From an uncultured Veillonella sp. (GTDB lineage: Bacteria > Bacillota > Negativicutes > Veillonellales > Veillonellaceae): DNA of 30,185 nt. This document shows, one piece after another, positions 23,359 to 30,185 of this stretch. The DNA lies in assembly GCA_900550455.1 (NCBI GenBank), contig URSE01000006.1:1-30185 (forward strand). Reading direction: 5' to 3'. A model generated the notes under the pieces. It saw nothing but the letters and a program-made list of their open reading frames with translations. It ran no database searches and was not told the DNA's origin. The position numbers were made by a program, and so were the translations under genes. Every line of letters starts with the position of its first letter. The first letter of the stretch is position 1.

Positions 23359-24135
23359 ATGAAGAAAACTGAGTTTGCTGCAGCCTATCGTGATAAGATG
23401 TTCCCGGACTTCGTTTCTCCTTCTTCCCGTAAGGACCCAGAGTTGGATGATATTTTCGTCAACTTTGCCTTTGATGAGGTCATCCGAGAAGAGGGTAAGA
23501 ATATTTCTGCCCATGACCGACTCTTAGCTATTTTAGCTTCCTTGGTAGGGGCTAAGGGCTTGGAGGAGTTTGAACTCCTTCTGCCAGGAGCCCTCAACAT
23601 AGGTATCGAACCGCATGAAATCAGAGAGCTAGTCTACCAGGCTGTCCCTTATGTGGGTATCGGTGTTGTACGGGGTTACTTGCGGGTTATGAACCGGGCC
23701 TTTGATATTAAGGGGATCCGCCTCATTGATGATAGGATGGGGACAGTCACCACAGATAATCGGTTAGAAAAAGGTCGGGAGGTTCAAGTAGCCATCTTTG
23801 GCCCTCAGATGGAGGATTTTTACAAGTCTGGCCCTGAGGAAACCCGCCATATTAGGCGGTGGTTGGCTTCTAATTGTTTTGGGGACTACTATACCCGCAA
23901 GGGCCTTAGTCTACGTAATCGGGAGCTGATCACCTTCTGTTTCCTCATGGGACTTGGTTGGGCTAGTAAGCAGTTAGTAGCCCATGTGAAGGGTAATTTA
24001 CATATGGGCATGGATAAGACCTATCTCATTAGCGTGGTCACTCAGTGCCTGCCTTATATCGGCTATCCTCGAGCCCTGCAGGCCTTGGATGCCATTGATA
24101 TAGGAGTGAAAGAATTTGAAGGGGATACTAAATAA
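23359..24135 (+). CDS. Tandem carboxymuconolactone-decarboxylase (AhpD-like) fold protein
   Basis: 258 aa with two CMD-type helical repeats. The first (about 48-115) has HDRLLAILASLVGAKGLEEF, GIEPHEIRELVYQAVPYVG; the second (about 180-245) has RNRELITFCFLMGLG, LVAHVKGNLHMGM and VVTQCLPYIGYPRAL. CMD proteins include decarboxylases and the peroxidase partner AhpD, whose CxxC-type redox pair does the chemistry. No CxxC is present here: repeat 1 has no cysteine and repeat 2 has only isolated ones, so AhpD-type peroxidase activity is unlikely. No signal peptide is seen. GGGAGGAG precedes the ATG. It is the last gene of the MarR cluster, ending at the hairpin at 24205. Confidence 0.85.
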   Translation: MKKTEFAAAYRDKMFPDFVSPSSRKDPELDDIFVNFAFDEVIREEGKNISAHDRLLAILASLVGAKGLEEFELLLPGALNIGIEPHEIRELVYQAVPYVGIGVVRGYLRVMNRAFDIKGIRLIDDRMGTVTTDNRLEKGREVQVAIFGPQMEDFYKSGPEETRHIRRWLASNCFGDYYTRKGLSLRNRELITFCFLMGLGWASKQLVAHVKGNLHMGMDKTYLISVVTQCLPYIGYPRALQALDAIDIGVKEFEGDTK

Positions 24136-24204
24136 GAGGGCAAGTAAAGCCTATCTAGTAGTATTAGTCTATAAATAGTTTATAATACATCCTTTGTTGT
24201 ATGG

Positions 24205-24240
24205 ATAAGGAAAGCCCTAGGGGCTTTCCTTATTTTATTA
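24205..24240 (+). terminator. Intrinsic terminator of the MarR/CMD cluster
   Basis: Perfect 13-bp stem, ATAAGGAAAGCCC at 24205-24217 with its complement at 24221-24233, 3-base loop TAG, followed by TTTATTA. It separates the cluster from the SRP RNA promoter. Confidence 0.88.
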
Positions 24241-24249
24241 GTCCATAGC

Positions 24250-24278
24250 TTGTCTTGTATGAGGGCCTATAGTATAAT
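24250..24278 (+). promoter_or_regulatory. SRP RNA promoter
   Basis: TTGTCT at 24250-24255 and TATAAT at 24273-24278 with 17-bp spacing. Predicted start near 24285, matching the 5' end of the folded RNA. Confidence 0.8.
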
Positions 24279-24284
24279 TAAATC

Positions 24285-24433
24285 GCTAGCCTAGTATTGG
24301 ATTAAGGCAGTTCCTTGGGCCCGTGCAATGGGAGCCTGTGAACCGTGTCAGGACCGAGAGGTAGCAGCACTAAGCGGTAACTTTCATGTGCCATGGGGAA
24401 CCCGGGGGGCTGTCTTAATCGAGTGCTAGGTGC
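24285..24433 (+). ncRNA. ffs: Signal recognition particle RNA (4.5S-type)
   Basis: The conserved SRP core GTGTCAGGACC-GAGA-GGTAGCAGC is at about 24345-24368, including the AGCA of the symmetric loop that binds Ffh. The two ends pair extensively: CCTAG (24290-24294) with CTAGG (24426-24430), and GATTAAG (24299-24305) with CTTAATC. The RNA is about 140-150 bases, longer than E. coli 4.5S but lacking the Alu domain of the roughly 270-base Bacillus scRNA. The usual GGAA tetraloop is GAGA, and the U-A pair below it has become A-U. Position directly before dnaX is the Firmicute arrangement. Ends are approximate. Confidence 0.93.
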
Positions 24434-24459
24434 AAAAGCAGCGAGGGCTGCTTTTTTTT
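24434..24459 (+). terminator. Intrinsic terminator of the SRP RNA
   Basis: GCAGC (24438-24442) pairs with GCTGC (24447-24451) around a GAGG loop. Flanking A4 and T8 extend the stem and form the U-tract. It lies 33 bases before dnaX. Confidence 0.88.
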
Positions 24460-24491
24460 ATAGGTAAATTTCTTGGAAGGGAGGGTTGACT

Positions 24492-26429
24492 ATGGCCTAT
24501 TTAGCCTTATACCGCAAATATAGACCTAAAGTTTTTGCTGATGTGGTGGGGCAAAAGCAGGTGTCAGAAACCCTAGTGAGGGCTATTGAGAGCGATAAGG
24601 TCGCTCATGCCTATCTCTTTGCTGGCCCTCGAGGGACGGGTAAGACCTCCATGGCCAAGATTTTTGCTCGGTCTATCAACTGCGTGGAAGGGCCGACAGC
24701 GACTCCTTGTGGACAGTGTACGGCCTGTAAGCAGATCCTTGCTGGTCAGTCTATGGATGTTTTGGAAATCGATGCGGCTTCTAATCGGGGGATTGATGAG
24801 ATTCGTACCCTTCGGGAAAATGTAAAATTTATGCCTGTAGAGGGGCGGAAGAAGATTTTCATTATCGACGAAGCCCACATGTTGACTACTGAAGCTTGGA
24901 ATGCCCTACTCAAGACTATTGAGGAGCCGCCAGCCCATGTCATGTTTATATTTGCTACTACAGAGGCAGAAAAGCTACCTGTTACAATCCTATCTCGTTG
25001 CCAACGCTATACATTTCGTCGAATTACGGCCGATGATATTGTGGGACGCCTCCAATATGTAGCAAATCAAGAGGGATTTGAGTTGGATCCTAAGGCCGCT
25101 CGTCTTATCGCCATCCATGCAGATGGTGGGATGCGAGATGCCCTGTCTATCTTAGACCAGTGTGCAGGTATGGCCGGAGGCCTTATTGATACGGAGCTTG
25201 TAGAAAACCTCATAGGCTTAGTCTCCAAGGAATGGGTCATGGATTTACTAGATCGCATTCATAAGGGCGATGGAGCTGGCATTTTAAGTGCGATTTCTCA
25301 AGCTTTGGTTGAAGGTCGTGACCCCCTTCAAATTTTAGATGCCCTCATACGACATGTCAGAGCCCTCCTCATCGGTAAGGTTGCCCCTGAAGAAGAGGAG
25401 TTGGCCATCTATGATACGGTTAAGGAGGCTTTCTTAGCTCAAAGTCAGGCCTTTTCTGTGGCGGATATTAACCGCTATGTTCACCAATTCCAAAGCATCC
25501 AAGGGGATGCTAAGGGGGTAGATAACCCTCGGACCATTGTGGAGATGGGCCTCTTAGTTATGTGTGCAGAAAGCGGATCTATTGGACGTGATTTGGAAAG
25601 CCGTATAGCTAGCCTGGAGGCTCGTGAGAGCCGTCAAGAGGAGGCCATCTTGAATCGCCTGACCAAGTTGGAGGCTGGAGGAGGTCGGGAATCAGTAAGG
25701 CCTAGTTTGGATCCTTCTTATGGAGACCAGACTTCCTATCCTATGCCGAATGAAGAGTTTCCTGAGCCCTCTATGCCAGAGCCTAGTCAGCAGGAGGATA
25801 GAGGTTCTAGCCCACTGAGTAAGAGCCCTCTTCCTAAGGTTAATCCCCTCCCTAAGGTAAAACCTCTTCCTAAGCCAGGCGCTAGTCAAGATCCTTCTTC
25901 TCAAAGTCCACCACCTATACCAGCTGATGCCCCTGTGACGATTGGCCAGGGCCTAGTAGATGCTGCTCAATACAGGACTATTCAGGGGAATGTGATAAAC
26001 TATTTAAAGAGTCACCAGCGTTCCCTCTTGGCGACGGTCCTCAACCAGTCCCAACTTATCTATGTGGATGCTTCTAAGGTGGTCTTTGTGGTTAAATCAG
26101 CCCTCAATTACAGCATGCTAACCAATGCGGCTCACGCCAAGGATATTGGAGAGGCTTGTTATGCCTTTTTAGGTCATGCCGTAGCGGTTGAAGCGGTCAA
26201 GGCCAACTCTCCGCAAGCCGCTGAATACAAGGCAGCAGTCCAGAAGGGGGCCGCGCCTAGTCAGGAAGCTTCAGGGAATACCGTCAAGGCGGATCCTGAA
26301 GCACGGGGGGCCGTTGGACATAAATGGGATCCAGCTAACATGAGTCCCCAAGAGGCAGGTAATCCTATGATTAAAGAAACCCTGTCCAAACTTTCAGAAG
26401 AGTATGATATTTATGTTGAAGATAAATAA
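24492..26429 (+). CDS. dnaX: DNA polymerase III subunit gamma/tau
   Basis: ATPase of the clamp loader that opens the beta clamp and, as tau, links polymerases. 645 aa. Walker A GPRGTGKT is at 45-52, the zinc module uses Cys64, Cys73, Cys76 and Cys79, Walker B DEAH is at 126-129, and SRC with the arginine finger is at 168-170. Residues about 400-475 are a Pro/Ser-rich linker containing a short tandem repeat (see the repeat entry). The last 170 residues are a C-terminal domain that probably contacts the polymerase. I see no A-rich slippery site, so no evidence of a separate gamma form. ATG 24492 follows AAGGGAGGG; an in-frame TTG at 24486 is less likely. The gene leads the dnaX-ybaB-recR-bofA operon. 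Confidence 0.96.
   Translation: MAYLALYRKYRPKVFADVVGQKQVSETLVRAIESDKVAHAYLFAGPRGTGKTSMAKIFARSINCVEGPTATPCGQCTACKQILAGQSMDVLEIDAASNRGIDEIRTLRENVKFMPVEGRKKIFIIDEAHMLTTEAWNALLKTIEEPPAHVMFIFATTEAEKLPVTILSRCQRYTFRRITADDIVGRLQYVANQEGFELDPKAARLIAIHADGGMRDALSILDQCAGMAGGLIDTELVENLIGLVSKEWVMDLLDRIHKGDGAGILSAISQALVEGRDPLQILDALIRHVRALLIGKVAPEEEELAIYDTVKEAFLAQSQAFSVADINRYVHQFQSIQGDAKGVDNPRTIVEMGLLVMCAESGSIGRDLESRIASLEARESRQEEAILNRLTKLEAGGGRESVRPSLDPSYGDQTSYPMPNEEFPEPSMPEPSQQEDRGSSPLSKSPLPKVNPLPKVKPLPKPGASQDPSSQSPPPIPADAPVTIGQGLVDAAQYRTIQGNVINYLKSHQRSLLATVLNQSQLIYVDASKVVFVVKSALNYSMLTNAAHAKDIGEACYAFLGHAVAVEAVKANSPQAAEYKAAVQKGAAPSQEASGNTVKADPEARGAVGHKWDPANMSPQEAGNPMIKETLSKLSEEYDIYVEDK
25827..25880 (+). repeat. 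18-bp tandem repeat in dnaX encoding PLPKxx
   Basis: Three in-frame 18-base units encode PLPKVN, PLPKVK and PLPKPG (residues 446-463 of DnaX); a degenerate PLSKS precedes them. They form part of the flexible linker between the ATPase and C-terminal domains. Confidence 0.8.
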
Positions 26430-26440
26430 GGAGAAACAAT

Positions 26441-26767
26441 ATGTTCGGTAAAATGGGTCAAATGCAAGGCATGATGAAGAAAGTTCAAAAGATGCAAGCA
26501 GACATGAAAAAAATGCAAGAAGAGTTGAAAACACGGACTGTAGAAGCTTCTGTGGGCGGCGGTGCCGTAACAGTTGTCATGAATGGTGAAAAGATCATCG
26601 AATCCATCAAAATTAACCCTTCTGCTGTAGATCCTGAAGAAGTGGATATGTTGGAAGATTTGGTAAAGGCTGCTGTTAACGAAGCAGGCGCTAAGGTAGA
26701 TGACCTTCTCTCCCAAGAAATGGGCAAGGTAACTGGTGGTCTCAACTTGCCAACAGGTTTATTCTAA
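26441..26767 (+). CDS. ybaB: YbaB/EbfC-family nucleoid-associated protein
   Basis: 108-aa DNA-binding protein of the YbaB/EbfC/YaaK family, which binds DNA as a dimer and is nearly always next to recR. The sequence shows the Met/Lys-rich N-terminal helix (MGQMQGMMKKVQKMQADMKKM), the central strands VGGGAVTVVMNGEK, and the C-terminal GGLNLPTGLF. AAGGAGAAAC precedes ATG 26441. It sits 11 bases after dnaX, and its stop is one base from the recR start. Codon use is biased as in other abundant proteins. Confidence 0.95.
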   Translation: MFGKMGQMQGMMKKVQKMQADMKKMQEELKTRTVEASVGGGAVTVVMNGEKIIESIKINPSAVDPEEVDMLEDLVKAAVNEAGAKVDDLLSQEMGKVTGGLNLPTGLF

Positions 26768-26768
26768 G

Positions 26769-27368
26769 ATGTCTGCCAATGCTTTAGAACGACTGGTTGA
26801 ACAACTACGGCGTCTACCGGGTATCGGGTCCAAGTCGGCTCGCCGGCTGGCCTATCACCTGGTGGAAATGGACCAAGAAGACGTAGATCAACTGGTCAAT
26901 ACTATCGTAGAAGCTAAGGGAGCTACCCACCATTGTTCCATTTGCTTTAATCTATCTAGCCAAGACCCTTGCGAATTTTGTTCTAATCCCCAACGGGATC
27001 AAACAACCATTATGGTGGTGGAATCCTCGCGGGATGTCATGGCCATTGAGCGGTCTGGCGACTATCGGGGCCTGTATCACGTCCTAGAAGGGGCCCTTTC
27101 CCCTATGGAAGGGATTGGGGTAGAAGATATTCGCATCAAGGAATTGGTAACTCGCTTGCATGATGGGGTGGTACACGAGGTCATTTTGGCTACGGATCCA
27201 GATGTGGAAGGAGAGGCAACGGCCCTTTATATTTCTCGTCTCTTACAAGGATCTGGTATCAAGGTAACCCGCATTGCTCGAGGTGTACCTGTCGGTGGTG
27301 ATATTGAATACGCTGATGAATTAACTCTTGGCGGTGCTGTTAATAACCGACAAGAGATGAAAGGTTAG
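26769..27368 (+). CDS. recR: Recombination mediator RecR
   Basis: Works with RecO (and RecF) to load RecA on SSB-coated DNA. 199 aa. The N-terminal helix-hairpin-helix RRLPGIGSKSARRLAYHL is at 14-31, the Cys4 zinc finger at Cys56, Cys59, Cys68 and Cys71, and the Toprim domain starts at about 79 with TTIMVVESSRDVMAIE; ATDPDVEGEATALYI is its DxD region. ATG 26769 begins one base after the ybaB stop with no strong ribosome site, so translation is probably coupled. A frame extension back to 26736 overlaps ybaB and is unlikely. Confidence 0.97.
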   Translation: MSANALERLVEQLRRLPGIGSKSARRLAYHLVEMDQEDVDQLVNTIVEAKGATHHCSICFNLSSQDPCEFCSNPQRDQTTIMVVESSRDVMAIERSGDYRGLYHVLEGALSPMEGIGVEDIRIKELVTRLHDGVVHEVILATDPDVEGEATALYISRLLQGSGIKVTRIARGVPVGGDIEYADELTLGGAVNNRQEMKG

Positions 27369-27369
27369 T

Positions 27370-27630
27370 ATGGAACCAGTAGTCTCTCAAATCATGGCCA
27401 ATCCAGTAGCTTCTGTGGCTATCACTGTGATAGCTGTTGCTATCGCCTTTAAGATGGCTTTCTATACCCTTAAAAAGGTGGTTCTTAATGCCCTTATGGG
27501 GGCGGCTGTTTACTTGGCAGCCACACAGGCACTCCATGTCCAATTGGATCCCAGCCTTTGGGTATGGGGGCTAACCATTCTCTTTGGCCCTATTCCTATG
27601 GCCATCCTGGCAGGTTGGCATATTCTTTAA
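27370..27630 (+). CDS. bofA: BofA-family membrane protein (pro-sigma-K processing inhibitor family)
   Basis: 86 aa, two or three hydrophobic helices. The pattern KKVVLNALMGAAVYLAA followed by LTILFGPIPMAILAGW matches the BofA family, whose Bacillus member holds the SpoIVFB protease inactive during sporulation. Position directly after recR is the same as in Bacillus (recR-yaaL-bofA), supporting the call. Most Veillonella-type Negativicutes do not sporulate, so the protein may be a relic or have another role. ATG 27370 is one base after the recR stop, and its stop overlaps a possible ATG of the helicase gene. Confidence 0.8.
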   Translation: MEPVVSQIMANPVASVAITVIAVAIAFKMAFYTLKKVVLNALMGAAVYLAATQALHVQLDPSLWVWGLTILFGPIPMAILAGWHIL

Positions 27631-27650
27631 TGAAAGCTGGAGGCGACACT

Positions 27651-30185
27651 ATGGTACTCAATGCCCAACAAGAATTGGTGGTTCATGAATTAGACCGCAA
27701 TCTTCTCTTAGTCGCTTCTGCAGGAACTGGAAAAACAAATACCCTGGCCTATCGAGTGGCCCATATTCTAGATACAGAAAGGGCTCGCGCGGACCAAATT
27801 CTCTGCATGACCTTTACCAATAAGGCTTGTCGCGAGATGAAGGACCGTATCTTATCCTTGGTAGGTCAGGCCGCAAAAGCTGTGGAGGTTTCAACCTTCC
27901 ACAGCTTTTGTTTTAAGGTTCTTACAGAAGAGGCAAAGCGTAACGAGGAATTATACACAGACCTGACCATCTTTGATGAAGAAGATTGCCAGGAGCTCTT
28001 TTTGCCCTACAAGCCGGCCTCTATTAAGGTGGCTCGCTTTGGTAACCTCTTGGGGGCCATCAAGGAAGGCCGGTCACTATACGGTTTCTATACGGAGGAT
28101 CCTCGAGCTGACTATGAAAAGACTATCCAAGTTATGGACCAAGACCCTAAGGGGCCTTTGAAAGCCTACTTCACGGGTTTTGATGGTCAGCTATACTTGG
28201 GGGACTATCAAGACTTCTTGGCCCATGGGGCTGAGTGGTTGGCCCTCTATGATCAAGCCTTGCGGAATGTGCACGGTCTGGATTTTATGGATCTCATTAC
28301 AGGTGTTCATCGCCTCTTCCAAGATCCGGCTGTTCGCCAGCGTTGGCGAGATCGCTATCGCTATATAGCTGTAGATGAAATGCAAGATACGGGTACTTTG
28401 GAATATAGGGTTATGAAGGTCCTCTGGGAGGGGAATCGGGTTCTCCTCTGTGGTGACTACTTCCAAACCATCTACGAGTGGCGAGGGTCGGATCCTTTTC
28501 ATATCTTAGAGGATTATGTGGAGCAATTTGACCCTGTGAAGGTAACCTTCTACGATAATTACCGGGCCAATAAGACTCTCTTCTTAGCGGCTTTTAAGAC
28601 CCTAGAAGCCATGTTCCCACAAGAGGTGGCTACTATTTATGACAAGATGCCACAATCAGCCTCCCCAAAAGGAGGTAAGCCGATCTTAGTAGAGGGCTGC
28701 CGTAACGAATATGAAGAGGCTAAGTTTATTTATGACGCCATCCGGGCCCTTCCACGGAAGGATACCATAGGGGTTTTGGTGCGGGATAATAAAAAGGCGA
28801 TTCGCCTATCTAACCTCTTTGAACGCTTTAATAGGGATTACCCCGAGGCGGATCAACGGCCCTTTATGATTATCGATGAGTTCAAGTTCTACCGGCGCCA
28901 GGAAATCAAGGACGTCATGGCCTACTTCAAGCTCATCATGAATCCCAATGACGCTGTATCAGCCCGCCGAATTATTAAACGGTATGTGGCGGGGATTGGT
29001 CAGGCCCGACTCAAAGAACTGGAATCTCCAAGGGTCCGTCAGGCCGGCTTAAAGTTGACGGACTTTATGGATTTAGCCATCTTTGAAGGGGAGCCTTATG
29101 CAGGCCTCTTGCAGGGCTTACAGGACCATACCGTGGTCGTCTATGACGTAGAGTCCACAGGAACTGATACGACCTCTGATAATATCATCCAAATCGCAGC
29201 TATACGCATCGATCAGAAGGGAAAGATTCTAGAGTCTTTTGAACGCTTTATTAAGCCCGCTAAATCCGTCGGACAGTCCGCTGAAGTCCATGGCTTTACC
29301 GATGAATTTTTAGCAGAAAATGGAGAAGACCCAGCTAAGGTTCTCCAAGACTTTAAGAATTTTTCCAAGGGGGCTGTCATCGTAGGTCATAATGTTAACT
29401 ACGATGTATCCATCTTTACATCGGAACTCCATCGGCATGGGCTAGGGAAACCAGAGTTCAAGGCCATTTACGACACCTTGGACATATTCCGCCGTTTCTA
29501 TCCTAATCTGCCTAACCATAAGTTAGGCTTCTTGTCTGATTACTTCCCAATTGAGCACAAGCCAAGTCATAATGCTATGGATGATATTCTGGCTACAGCC
29601 CTTCTCCTCGTGTATGCGGTTGAGCACAATATTCGTCCTACGGAGGATATCCGCATGGCTCTCATCAATTCCTATAAGGGGGCTTTTGCAGGTTTGGCCT
29701 CTCAAATGACGACCCTCCGGCGCAAGGCCCAGGTTGAAAAACCGTCAGATCTCTTGGCTTATATCATGAAGGATATGGGTATTTTAGCTTATTACCAGGA
29801 ACGGCATGAAGGACCACGGGTCGAGCGTATCCGTGACCTCTACCGAATTTTGGTAGACCTAGATCAAGACTATGCCTCTGTAGGCAGTCGGGACCGATTA
29901 TCTCTTATCGTACAATTAGCGGCCTTGACCGCAGGGGAACCGGTTAATCAAGGGAAGCGTAAACAGGCTATCCCTATCATTACGGTCCACCAAGCTAAAG
30001 GCTCTGAATTTGCCCACCTATTCTTGGCGGGTCTTAATGAGGGAACATTCCCATCCTTTTTAGCGGAAAAAGAAGGCCGTCTAGAGGAAGAAAAGCGCCT
30101 CTTCTATGTAGCTATTACCCGGCCTAAGGAAGACCTGACCATCACCTATATACGAGAGAATGAACGGGGCCGGTCTAGCAAGCCA
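27651..30185 (+). CDS. UvrD-like SF1A helicase with an inserted DEDDh 3'-5' exonuclease domain (3' end outside window)
   Basis: 845 codons are open to the window edge. Helicase motifs in order: I AGTGKT (24-29), Ia FTNKACREM, Ic TFHSF, II DEMQDT (242-247, usual DEFQDT), III CGDYFQTIYEWRGS, IV YDNYRANK, the EIKDVMAYFKLIMNPND and GIG segments of the 1B/2B region, V TVHQAKGSEF (778-787) and VI LFYVAITR (to Arg824). Between GIGQARLKEL and motif V, at about residues 494-665, lies a complete DnaQ-type exonuclease: Asp499 and Glu501 (YDVESTG), Asp585 (GHNVNYD), His640 and Asp645 (HNAMDD). All five DEDDh residues are present. I infer 3'-5' unwinding coupled to 3'-end trimming. GGAGG precedes ATG 27651; an in-frame ATG at 27630 overlaps the bofA stop. 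It belongs to the dnaX-recR operon. Confidence 0.9.
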   Translation, partial: MVLNAQQELVVHELDRNLLLVASAGTGKTNTLAYRVAHILDTERARADQILCMTFTNKACREMKDRILSLVGQAAKAVEVSTFHSFCFKVLTEEAKRNEELYTDLTIFDEEDCQELFLPYKPASIKVARFGNLLGAIKEGRSLYGFYTEDPRADYEKTIQVMDQDPKGPLKAYFTGFDGQLYLGDYQDFLAHGAEWLALYDQALRNVHGLDFMDLITGVHRLFQDPAVRQRWRDRYRYIAVDEMQDTGTLEYRVMKVLWEGNRVLLCGDYFQTIYEWRGSDPFHILEDYVEQFDPVKVTFYDNYRANKTLFLAAFKTLEAMFPQEVATIYDKMPQSASPKGGKPILVEGCRNEYEEAKFIYDAIRALPRKDTIGVLVRDNKKAIRLSNLFERFNRDYPEADQRPFMIIDEFKFYRRQEIKDVMAYFKLIMNPNDAVSARRIIKRYVAGIGQARLKELESPRVRQAGLKLTDFMDLAIFEGEPYAGLLQGLQDHTVVVYDVESTGTDTTSDNIIQIAAIRIDQKGKILESFERFIKPAKSVGQSAEVHGFTDEFLAENGEDPAKVLQDFKNFSKGAVIVGHNVNYDVSIFTSELHRHGLGKPEFKAIYDTLDIFRRFYPNLPNHKLGFLSDYFPIEHKPSHNAMDDILATALLLVYAVEHNIRPTEDIRMALINSYKGAFAGLASQMTTLRRKAQVEKPSDLLAYIMKDMGILAYYQERHEGPRVERIRDLYRILVDLDQDYASVGSRDRLSLIVQLAALTAGEPVNQGKRKQAIPIITVHQAKGSEFAHLFLAGLNEGTFPSFLAEKEGRLEEEKRLFYVAITRPKEDLTITYIRENERGRSSKP

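Noticed and set aside
24181..24186. TATAAT as a promoter before the 24205 hairpin
   Set aside because: Any transcript would hit a strong terminator within about 12 bases, and no -35 or extended -10 is present.
24492..26429. Programmed frameshift in dnaX producing gamma
   Set aside because: I saw no A-rich slippery heptamer with a following stem inside the gene.
1..30185. Mobile elements, CRISPR arrays, tRNA or rRNA genes
   Set aside because: No transposase-like protein, no regularly spaced repeat array, and no tRNA or rRNA signature was recognised on either strand.

Overview
The window reads as an ordinary chromosomal segment of an anaerobic diderm Firmicute, most likely a member of the Negativicutes (Veillonella/Dialister/Megasphaera relatives); the genus cannot be fixed from sequence alone. 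The reasons are: a first gene that looks like an SLH-domain outer-membrane-tethering protein of the OmpM type, several Sec-exported periplasmic proteins, a [FeFe]-hydrogenase maturase (HydE), T-box control of trp and ileS, and the Firmicute gene order SRP RNA - dnaX - ybaB - recR - bofA. Genes are dense and mostly on the + strand. I see no transposase, CRISPR array, rRNA, tRNA or prophage.

Layout. 1-4.7 kb: the 3' part of an SLH/coiled-coil envelope gene, an Nramp metal transporter, hydE, a YhcH/YiaL-family gene and an EamA transporter, ending in a strong hairpin terminator shared with a convergent MFS efflux-type transporter (4774-5964, minus). 6.0-13.0 kb: a complete seven-function tryptophan operon in six genes, trpE-trpG-trpD-trpCF(fused)-trpB-trpA, behind a consensus promoter and a T-box leader with a UGG specifier. 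13.1-16.3 kb: ileS behind its own consensus promoter and T-box with an AUC specifier. 16.4-19.3 kb: a glycerol-dehydrogenase-like alcohol dehydrogenase, an exported tandem ABM-fold protein and a Cof-type HAD phosphatase. 19.3-24.2 kb: guaA, an exported SIMPL-domain protein, an ArsC/Spx-like protein, then a small cluster of an OhrR-like MarR regulator without its sensing cysteine, an unknown exported protein and a tandem carboxymuconolactone-decarboxylase-fold protein. 24.2-30.2 kb: the SRP RNA gene, dnaX, ybaB, recR, bofA, and a UvrD-like helicase gene that runs off the window.

The most unusual item is that last gene. It carries a full set of superfamily 1A helicase motifs, but a complete DEDDh (DnaQ/epsilon-like) 3'-5' exonuclease domain is inserted in frame between the 1B/2B-type region and motif V. 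It is the last gene of the dnaX-recR replication/repair cluster, which suggests a combined unwinding and proofreading/resection enzyme. Other points of interest are the barrel-less OmpM-like protein, the OhrR-like regulator with Ser in place of the peroxidatic Cys beside an unknown exported protein, a tandem operator-like repeat before the arsC/spx-like gene, an SRP RNA with a GAGA tetraloop and a compensating base-pair change, and TrpA with Glu where the catalytic Asp is expected.
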